Origin: Nymphalis io
Taxonomy: Eukaryota; Arthropoda; Insecta; Lepidoptera; Nymphalidae
Direction of reading: 5' to 3'
Length of the DNA: 64,000 bases
Assembly: GCF_905147045.1 (NCBI RefSeq)
Contig: NC_065917.1
Coordinates: forward strand, 5,720,501-5,784,500
Every line of letters begins with the position of its first letter. The stretch's first letter is position 1. Both the position numbers and the translations under genes were made by a program. The notes beneath the pieces were generated by a model, which was given only the letters and a program-made list of their open reading frames with translations, searched no databases and was not told the DNA's origin. Below are positions 55,410 to 64,000 of the stretch, piece by piece.

Positions 55410-58400
55410 GCCCTTCCGTCCGGCGGGTCAGTGTATTTTTCCTTTTGGCAACCACTTGGGGAAACACGCCTCCACGCTTTGCCCATCCCTATCGTGGCAA
55501 TACATCGCTCGCTTCACGTCTCTTTTCCATTCTATTTTTCCCAAATGGCGCAACAAAACAGAAATAACGGTCGTACAGCGGTGCACACCCCCACCATACC
55601 CTCGCTGTTTGAGGTCGAGTTCTCTAACATCCGAGGACTCCACACTAACCTCAACGCTGTCCACCACCATCTCGAGACAGCACGGCCAGCAATGTTGTTT
55701 CTCACGGAGACACAAATACTCCGTCCTGCCGATACCAGCTACCTTAATTATCCCGGCTACACGCTTGAAGAATCCTTCAAAGCGAAAGCCGGAGTATGCT
55801 TGTTCGTCAGGACGGATGTTTGCTGTCACCGACTGCGCTGCTTGGAGGACCCCTCCTTCTCCATGTTGGTGGTACGTGTGGACCTGGTTCGTCAGAGCCG
55901 AGTCTACGTGTGCCTCTACAGATCCCACAATGGTGACTTGGAGACAAGCCGATTATTTGACCATCTTAGTCGGGTGGCAGATGCTGCGCAAGAGCAATTT
56001 CCTAACGCGGAATTGGTGTTTTTGGGGGATTTTAATGCTCACCACGAATCCTGGGTGAAATCCCTCAAAACTGACCATGCTGGAAGGATTGCTCATGCTT
56101 TTGCTCTCACACATGACTTGACCCAACTGGTTGATCAGCCCACCAGGATCCCAGACATTGATGGGCAAGCACCTTCTCTACTGGACCTTCTGCTGACTTC
56201 TCACCCGGTGGAATATCAGGTTGTCGTTCAGGCTCCTCTTGGCTCTTCGGATCACGGCCTTATTTCTACCAGAGTGCCACAGGCCAAGCTGCCGCCACTA
56301 GCGGTATGCAAACGTCGCGTTTGGCACTATAGGTCGGCGGATTGGGACGGTATGCGCGATTACTATGCGTCGGTCCCTTGGAAGGAACGTTGCTTCAGTG
56401 GGAATGACCCGACAGCTAGTGCCGCTGCCGTTGCTGGCGAGATCATGCTGGGAATGGAATACTACATTCCTAGCTCAGATCTCGTCAGTAGGAGTACGCG
56501 TAACCGTTGGTTCACTCGTGAATGTGCCGATGCTGTATCATCTAAGCAGGCGGCATATCGCAAGTGGATCAACGGCTGCATTAGCGGGGCATCTAACATT
56601 GACTCACTGAAAGCAAACTATAATAAAAATTCCAAGTCCTGTAGAAAGGCATACACGAGAGCGGATGCACAGCGCATTGTACAGATTGGTCATGACCTTG
56701 TTTCGCATCCTAGGGGCTCCCGTAGCTTCTGGCGTCTGACCAAGTCTGTGCAAAACAATTTCTGCCAACCTTCGCTGCCACCGCTCAGAAATCCGGACGG
56801 ATCGCTAGCTCACAGTCCGCAAGAGCAAGCTGATCTCCTGGCTAAACTCTTTGCCGACAATTCCGTCATCGATGATTGTAGTGCACTGCCACCTACAATA
56901 CCTGCATGTGGCCATACGATGCCTGACATTAAAATCAGGCAACGTGATGTGCGTGCGGAGCTGCAATCACTTGATGTACGGAAAGCTAGCGGTCCCGATG
57001 GAATACCAGCCATAGTGCTGAAGAAGTGCGCAGCGGAGCTGTCTCCTGTGTTAACGCGCCTGTTCCAACTTTCTCTCTCTTCGGGAAGTGTGCCGGAGGC
57101 TTGGAGAAGAGCTAATGTGCAAGCGGTTCCCAAAAAAGGGGATCGGTCTGACCCGGCAAATTATCGGCCAATAGCTCACCTCAGTACTTTGTAAGGTGAT
57201 GGAACGGATTTTAAACAACCAACTGATCCATTACCTAGAAGATCACTCTTTAATTAATGATCGTCAATACGGGTTTCGACCAAAACGGTCCACAGGTGAT
57301 CTTCTAGCATACGTAACGCACCTCTGGGGTGAAGCTATCGACAAGCATGGAGAATCGTTGGTTGTCAGCCTCGATATCTCCAAGGCTTTCAACAGGGTCT
57401 GGCACAGAAGTCTTCTCTCCAAGCTGCCGGCATATGGTCTGCCTGCTCAGCTATGCACCTGGATTGCCAGCTTCCTACACAAGCGTAGCCTTCGTGTTTT
57501 AGTTGATGGTTGCGCTTCACAATTCTATGTAGTGAATGCTGGGGTCCCCCAGGGATCTGTGCTATCTCCCACACTCTTTCTTTTGCATATCAATGATATG
57601 CTCTCTCTTGGGAACATACATTGCTATGCAGACGATAGTACAGTGCATGGTGGATACCACGGACGCGCAGTGGCTGGGCGAGCGGAAATTGAAGAGAGGC
57701 GGAAGAATCTTGTCATTGAACTCGATAGGACGTTAGAGCTCATCGCCAAATGGGGCTCTGATAATCTTGTTGAGTTTAATGCCAAGAAAACACAGGTATG
57801 CGCTCTCACGGCGAAAAAGTCAACATTTTCCCCTCTTCCCTCCCTCTGTGGTACTCCGCTGGTGATGCAAAGCAAAATCGCCATGCTGGGGATTGACGTT
57901 CGCTGCGACCTTAGTCCAAGGGATTACATCGAGGCTGTTATAAAAACAGCTTCACGGAAACTCGGAGTTCTGAACAAGGTGCGGCGCTTTTTCACGCCAC
58001 AACAACTGTGCCTGCTGTACAAAACACAGGTACGTTCTTGCGTGGAATATTGCTCGCACCTTTGGGATGGCTCCGCTAAGTACCTACTTGAGGCCTTGGA
58101 CCGGTTGCAGCGACGTGCCGTACGCATTATTGGCGACGTAAAGGTCACAAACACCCTTGAACCTTTACAATTGCGTCGTGAGATAGCAGCACTGAGCGCT
58201 TTCTATCGACTGTATCACGGCGAGTGCTCTGAGGAATTATTCTCTCTAATTCCTGCTTCCCCCTTCCTTCTTAAGTCCACGCGAGCTGGTTCTCGATGTC
58301 ACCGCCTAACTGTGACATCAATTCCATCGCGAACAAAGAAATTTGGCAACTCCTTTCTTTGTCGCACTTCCAAAAAATGGAATTCCTTACCAGCTCACGT

Positions 58401-58595
58401 GTTCCCCTCCTCTTACAACCCGGGTTCCTTCAAACGAGGCGTGAAGAGGCATCTTGCGGGCCGGCAAGGCGAAGGCGGCTAGTGCAGAACGTTTTTCCCG
58501 TCTGTACTGGCCGTCGTCGCGTTTGGACTCTACTACCACTTACCAACAGGTGGAGTAGAGTCATTTGCCCTCCCGGCGAATATAAAAAAAAAAAA
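55410..58595 (+). mobile_element. Jockey/CR1-like LINE inserted in another LINE
   Basis: A 3.19-kb plus-strand element bounded by the 5-bp duplication ACAAT and ending in ATAT plus a run of 13 A. It carries an endonuclease-RT ORF with a single frameshift and a 100-bp 3' UTR ending CCACTTACCAACAGGTGG, then CCCTCCCGGCG. It starts only 135 bp before the EN-RT ORF, so any ORF1 has been lost or never existed in this copy. Confidence 0.9.
55545..58482 (+). pseudogene. LINE endonuclease-reverse transcriptase, one frameshift
   Basis: From ATG 55545 to 57194 the frame encodes an AP-type endonuclease: FSNIRGLHTNLNAV (Asn), LFLTETQ (Glu), VFLGDFNAHHESW (Asp/Asn) and GSSDHGLIS (catalytic His). Next come RT motifs RKASGPDGIPAIVLKKCA and KKGDRSDPANYRPIAHLSTL. 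A small deletion near 57190 shifts the frame. It resumes at 57196 with MERILNNQLIHYLEDHSLI, VVSLDISKAFNRVWH, GVPQGSVLSPTLF, the catalytic CYADDS (57623) and the C-terminal SLPAHVFPSSYNPGSFKRGV, ending at 58482. Apart from that frameshift all catalytic residues are present, so the copy is recent but inactive. It would normally cut DNA and reverse-transcribe its RNA at the nick. Confidence 0.9.
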
Positions 58596-58600
58596 ACAAT

Positions 58601-61600
58601 ATTTTTTCTGCTACTTTTAATTTTTTGAAACCATGGGCAATGAGTAAGTTCACATACAATTGTCTTGTACCATATACCTTTATGTCGCGATCGTTCATCA
58701 AAATATTCCTGCCAGTTTTGTTTACATGTTTTCTTAAATTTATTTAAAATTTCACTATGTAAAGGTATGCACTGATAAGGAATTCCGTCATGAATAGCTT
58801 GTTTTGCTGCTTTGTCAGCTTCCTCGTTGCCCATGATTCCAATATGTGAAGGTATCCACTGGATAATTATTGTTTTATTTGCACTTCTTTATTGCATATG
58901 GACTCTAAAATATCATAGGCTACCTGGTATCCTCGACAGGTCGAGGTTAACCGAGCCAAGTGAAAAAGGGCGCTCTTTGAATCAGACAGTATAACAAACT
59001 GACTTCCGGCACAAGATGACGCATATGACAATGATCCCGAAATTGCAATCAGCTCACTATGCATTATAGATATATCTGCCTTAATTTTAAATTTAATTCT
59101 TACATCTGCCTGAGGGTCAAAGATTGCTGCACCTGAACCGAGTGTATCCTTAGATCCGTCGGTAAAAATTTTGTAAAACGACTTATATTTGTTATCTAGA
59201 AGTGTCCGACAGCTATTTAACATGTCTGATTTCTTACACAGTGTTTTTGATATCGCTATTCCTTCTACTACTGGAAATATATTATAAGATAAGTCTATAC
59301 CACTGACCCATGTATGGAGAGAATGACATAGTAATTTTTTATTTGATATAACGGAATAATGGCATAAATTTCTGTAGACTGTAACGAGCAGAGGATTTTT
59401 TTTATTTTCCAGTTATAATTACTACACATATCGTTTAGAACTTTTAAAACATTTACAGTTACGTTATTTTCGATAGACCTAGACTTTAGCACAAACTTAC
59501 CGGCAAGATATTTCCTTCGGATATTTAGAGGTTGTATATACAATTCACTCTCCATGACATGTATTGGTGTGGTTCTGATAAAGCCGCCAATAACTCGCAT
59601 TGACTGATTTTGTACTTTGTCCAATTTACTTAGGTGACTCTTTAGCCCGATATCGTATAAGAAACTACCATAATCAAGTCTGCTACGGATAATTGAAATA
59701 TAAAGTCGACGTAAGTGTATTGGATGAATCCCCCGTTTACTTCCAGCTAACACTTTAAAAATATAAGAATTTTGTCTCTAATTTCATTAATGTGCCTACC
59801 CCATTTTAAGCTTCTATCTAACCACATTCCCAAATATTTAACACTATCGACTTCTTGTAAACGAAAATTATTGTTTAACAGTTGGATTGCCGTGTTAATT
59901 CTAGATCTGTATTTACTAAAGATGCAAACTTTAACTTTTCGTTTAGATATACTTAATCTAATTTCTTTTATGAGATTACAAAATACATCTAACGCATTTT
60001 GAATATCGTTTGCCGCCACATTGACTATTTTATTTGAACTATATATAACTAAATCGTCTGCATATTGCGAGATGAATACTTGTGAAATCTCTCGACAAAT
60101 TCTTCTGGTAGCCACGTTAAACAATAACGGAGATAAAGGATCACCTTGTGGTTTGCCTACTGCTGAAGTGCGGGTTAATTTTTGACTGTTACCAAATTGA
60201 ATAGTTAAAATTCTTTCACGAAGATATTCCCATAGATATCGACACAGAAAAGCTCCAACATCGGCATCATCAACAAGGTTCAATAGCTTTGCGACATTGA
60301 CATTGTTATAGGCATTATCTATATCGATGAAGCAACCAACCGTTGCGAAACCTTTAGTAAATCCGATTTGAATGCGAGTTATTAGTCTGACCAGATTATT
60401 ATAACAAGAACGCGACTTCCTAAAGCCTACTGTTTCATATGAAAAACAATCGTTCTTTTCAAGGTACCAATCTAATCTACGGGTCATTATAGTATGTATT
60501 ATTTTACAGACACAAGATATTAGTGCAATAGGTCTCCACCCGGATACTGATCTGTTATCCCTTCCCGGTTACGGTACAGGAACTATTGTAACTTTCCTCC
60601 ATTGCTTAGGGATGAAACTTTCTGATAAAAACTGGTTATATAAAGTGACAAGTATATTTTTACCAGAATGGGGCAAATTATAAATCATTAAATAAGCTAT
60701 GCCGTCTTGCCCTGGTGCTGTATCTGATCGTTTTAAACAATTATTTAATTTCTGTACCGTAATCGGAGTTTTAAGCTTCACATTACCGGACTTAAATATT
60801 GGGCGATTCGGTGATACAAAATCTGGTGCTAAACTTCGTAGTAAGCTTTCTGCAATTTCGTTATCTATAACATTCTGAGTGGGTTTGTAGCCCTTGATCC
60901 ATTTCATACGAATCCACATCTCACAATATGAAGTTTCGTCATTAATATTATCACAAAAATTCTGCCACGATTTGTATCTACCACGTCTAATATCTTTTTT
61001 GTGTCTGTCCTATCTTTTCTTGCAGACTATTAAGATTGTTAGGAGTGGAATTTCTTCTAAATTCTGCTAAGGCTAAGCGTCTTTTAGCCACTGACGACGA
61101 AATATTTTGTGACCAAAAAGGTTTTGGCTTAAAATTACTAGATCTTGCTGGATTTTCAAAAATTTTCGTGTATGTGGCTATGAACTTGTTATATGCAAGT
61201 TGATTGTTGCTAGGAATTGAATACTCAAGAAGGGTTTGATGACTTCTCTATATAATGTCCAATTTGCTTTTTTAAAATTTCTTCGCTTCCTAACTGTGTA
61301 GCCTAAGTTTATATCTAGTTTAATCTTTATTATTAAATGGTCACTTCCTAGGCGTTCATTCAAAACATTCCACGTTAATTTAATAGCTATGTCTTCAGAT
61401 ACTAATGATATATCAGGAGTTGTTCTCTGAACCAGACCGTTGACTATTTTTATGCGAGTGTCACTGCCATTATTCTGAGAAATACAATTACTCTCTAATA
61501 GTGCATCAAAAATCTGACAGCCTCGTGTATCATGTTTCCTGGACCAATTACGATGATGCCCTTTAAAATATCCTGCAATTATAGTCTTGTTATTAAACTT

Positions 61601-61990
61601 AGAAAAAAATCCATTCCAGTCTTGAAAAGAGATGTTAACTGTTGGGGCAATATATCGATACTATATTTTCAATGTCACCGCAATTAAATATTTTAACATA
61701 TGTATATTCAATTCCTGAGTTCGAAATATTCAAATTTTTAGTTTTTATAGCTACACCGCCAAATCCGTCTCTGCGATCTGATCTATAAATATTATACCCA
61801 CTTAAATGACAATAGCTGTCCGGATCTAACCAAGTCTCACTGATTAAGGCAATATGGATTTTTTCCTGATTTAATATTAGTTCGAATTCTGGTATCTATG
61901 GTCGTAGACTTTGAGCATTCCATTGGAGTATGTTTATAGATTGTGGAATATTGATCCTATCCATATTGGCTTAAGAATCTTAAACATGGC
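58601..61990 (-). pseudogene. I-group LINE ORF2 (EN-RT-RNase H), broken
   Basis: Read 5' to 3' on the minus strand. Endonuclease: ILQWNAQSLRP, LISETWLDPDSY and, at 61178-61363, ERLGSDHLIIKIKLD. RT: WIRMKWIKGYKPTQ, SDTAPGQDGIAYLMIY (60569-60919), TVGCFIDIDNAYNNVN, GKPQGDPLSPLLFN and the catalytic QYADDLVIY (59747-60487), with the thumb in 59295-59753. RNase H: FYKIFTDGSKDTLGSGAAIF, MHSELIAISGSL, FVILSDSKSALF and MGNEEADKAAK, so all four acidic positions are present. Frames change at about 59750, 60490-60570, 61000-61180 and within the endonuclease. RNase H places it in the I/LOA-like groups. The C-terminal remainder is at 55194-55404. Confidence 0.85.
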
Positions 61991-61999
61991 CACTCCTAT

Positions 62000-63729
62000 A
62001 TTAATCTCACTATAGTCGATAATACAGCCTCATAAATTATACTTAAGCATTCTTTAATCTTTTCTTCCCACGTCAAACCACTATTTAATATTTTATCTTT
62101 AAGCATTTTTAGTACTGATTTCCATTCAACAAATCCTCGCTCATCTTTGTATGTATTCCCTTTTTTTCCATATCCTTGTTCTTCACTGCGTACTGTTTCT
62201 GTTTCTGAATATCTATCTTCCACTGTCTCCAAATTGTTAAATTCCATTATTTCTATATTATCATCGTTGTCGACGTTTGCTTTTCCGGCCTTCCTTAGTT
62301 TTTTCTTTTTTGGTTTTTTAATTTTGTTTTTGGTGACTTCAGCGTATGATCTTGTTAGATTTTCATCTACGGTAGATTCTTTTAAACAATTAACTGTAGA
62401 CGAATCGTTAGCTTTATTAATTGTTGGAAATACTTGCCATGAAATAACAGGTGCTGGAGGGGGGCTGGGTGGAACATAAATAGTTAGTACAATTAAATTC
62501 TGTCATTAGCTCTCGAACTCGTTTTTCTTTAATATAAATGGGGCATATTCTGATCATAGCCATGTGATTACCGCCACAGTTATTACAAATAAATGAAGAT
62601 CGTTCACAATTTTGATGGTTGTCACCACATTTCGGGCAAACAACTTTGTTAGATGGACAAATTTTGGTCGTATGTCCGTATCTCCAGCATCGAGAACATT
62701 GCGTAACAGGGAATGCATAGGGTGTTACTATTACTGTGGTGTCGAACATCTTAATTTTTGATGGTAACGATGACCCTTTAAAACGTATTCTCATAGCCTC
62801 GCTATTCTCCCATCTTCCATCCGAGCTATTTCTGCGTTTTACCTCTTTACTCCCATAATTGGTATACTACTATATAAAATTTCTAAAATTTCTTCATCAG
62901 TACGGTCTAAATCTATGTCTTTTATCACTCCATACGTATGATTTATTTTCATAGTTTTATATGTCCTATAAAAGCCGAGATGGCCCAGTGGTAAGAACGC
63001 GTGAATCTTAACCGATGATCGTGGGTTCAAACCCGGGCAAACACCACTGAATTTTCATGTGCTTAATTTGTGATTATAATTCATCTCGTGCTTTACGGTG
63101 AAGGAAAACATCGTGAGGAAACCTGCATGTGTCTAATTTCACTGAAATTCTGCCACATGTGTATTCCACCAACCCGCATTGGAGCAGCGTGGTGGAATAA
63201 GCTCCAAACCTTCTCCTCAAAATGTGGAGAGGAGGCCTTTAGCCCAGCAGTGGGACATTCACAGGCTGTTTCGGTCGGTCGGTCGGATATGTCCTATATC
63301 CATTTTCATTAAAGAATTTGTTAGTTATTAATTCCTCAGCACTATCTTTTTTATCAAACTGAATCAATACTTTAAATGAGTTTATGTATTTAACACAAAC
63401 AACATTCTGTATGTTCTCTGATTTCAAAATCTTAGCCAGTTTAAATTGTTTTGGAATTGGTTCAGTGGATGTAATGCAAACTTCAATCTGGTCCTCTGGT
63501 ATTCTTTCCCAGTCATTAAAGTCCCCGTCACGAGCAAACCTTTTACCTTTCCTCTGCACGGTAAACCAAACTTCTTCTCTATTAGCCTCCCTGTTTCTTT
63601 TATTTGGTCTTCTATCGTTATCATGCATCTCACGGTCTCATCTTCCCCTGAATACTCAAAGTTATCACTCCTATCAATTTGCATTATATGTTCCGTATCA
63701 ACCTGTATATTGGATCCATTAGTAGTCAT
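62000..63729 (-). pseudogene. I-group LINE ORF1 (zinc-knuckle protein), split by SINE
   Basis: Starts near MTTNGSNIQVDTEHIMQIDR (63729), changes frame at about 63600 (EEVWFTVQRKGKRFARDG), and reaches NENGYRTYP, where a family A SINE interrupts (62971-63286). It resumes YRTYKTMKINHTYGVIKDID. The C-terminal half (62417-62794) has three Cys/His knuckles: CSRCWRYGHTTKIC, CPKCGDNHQNC and CNNCGGNHMAMIRIC, typical of ORF1 proteins that bind element RNA. A last piece (61996-62247) ends the ORF. At least three frameshifts. Confidence 0.8.
62971..63286 (+). repeat. SINE family A, full length, 12-bp target duplication
   Basis: The head is AAAGCCGAGATGGCCCAGTG (box A), with box B GGGTTCAAACCCGGGC. It ends GGACATTCACAGGCTGTT plus TCGGTCGGTCGGTCGG. 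The direct repeat ATATGTCCTATA flanks it exactly (62959-62970; 63287-63298) and encodes the duplicated YRTY on the LINE strand. The tail is tandem TCGG, not poly(A). This is the cleanest copy in the window. Confidence 0.95.
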
Positions 63730-64000
63730 ATTTATCTATTATACTCGAACAAAACACTCAACATTATAAACAACGTTACGACGCGGTGTCGAACGCAGAC
63801 TGATTAAACCGGTTCTGCAATCCGACAATAACGCGTCTACAATCAGCAAACGTCTTGGTGCGACTGCGCATATGTCGGCGCATTCTGTAGCATCGACTCC
63901 CGCTTTTTTATCCGCAGCTAACGGAGGGCGTTGCACCTTCGCAGGCAGGAGGCGCTCTTCTAATCCCGCCATGTGTGCATTAAACATAACGCCGACTGAC
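63730..64000 (-). other. Probable 5' UTR of the I-group LINE
   Basis: GC-richer sequence upstream of ORF1 on the minus strand, with no family match in its short ORF. The element's 5' end is not reached. Confidence 0.5.

Larger units (their letters stand above)
58601..64000 (-). mobile_element. I-group LINE with RNase H, main part
   Basis: Minus-strand element running from its 5' region at the window's right edge to the insertion point at 58600, then continued at 55409-55150. In order it has a 5' UTR (63730-64000), ORF1 with zinc knuckles (63729-62000), then ORF2 with AP endonuclease, RT and RNase H (61990-58601). Several frameshifts and stops make it inactive. The degraded copy at 53165-54260 is the same family. 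Its right end cannot be seen. Confidence 0.85.

Noticed and set aside
62147..62479. 110-aa plus-strand ORF and other plus ORFs in 62-63.8 kb
   Set aside because: Antisense to LINE ORF1, which has recognisable zinc knuckles on the minus strand.

Overview
The window looks like nuclear DNA from a moth or butterfly, probably a nymphalid. It is AT-rich and packed with short interspersed repeats. It carries tandem genes of the insect yellow/major royal jelly protein family and LINEs of types common in Lepidoptera (RTE, R4/Dong, Jockey/CR1-like, I-group with RNase H), plus mariner, Tc1-like and Helitron remnants. Five host protein-coding genes can be modelled exon by exon with consistent splice sites and phases. 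A sixth, an intact single-exon F-box gene, is also present. The species call is an inference from protein and repeat types, not from a database match.

Layout. 0-30 kb: two tandem plus-strand yellow-family genes. The first (exons 1642-7402) lacks its 5' exons, which lie before the window. The second (15873-29152) is complete, with 11 coding exons, 460 aa and a 6.2-kb first intron full of repeats. The 8.5 kb between them holds a dead mariner, a Helitron-like element and many SINEs. 30-37 kb: a minus-strand four-exon gene for a 241-aa coiled-coil protein whose C-terminus resembles the kinetochore protein CENP-H. It is divergent from, and shares a 548-bp promoter region with, the single-exon F-box gene. 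37-42 kb: AT-rich DNA with a few SINEs. 42-46 kb: two divergently transcribed genes for Lys/Asn-rich proteins (546 and 336 aa) that I do not recognise. 46-64 kb: a nest of retroelements. It holds an R4/Dong-type LINE in TAA repeats with a long open RT plus endonuclease frame, several LINE fragments, and an I-group LINE on the minus strand. That I-group LINE was split by a 3.2-kb plus-strand Jockey/CR1-like LINE and by a SINE, each with visible target-site duplications.

Repeats. Four SINE-like families recur. Family A has a tRNA-like head and ends in CAGCCTGT or its complement. Family B is about 280 bp with an A-rich end, and its 3' end resembles that of the Jockey/CR1-like LINE here. Families C and D both have tRNA-like heads. 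Several copies lie within tens of bases of host splice sites. All functional statements about host genes come from reading domains and motifs. No database search was possible.
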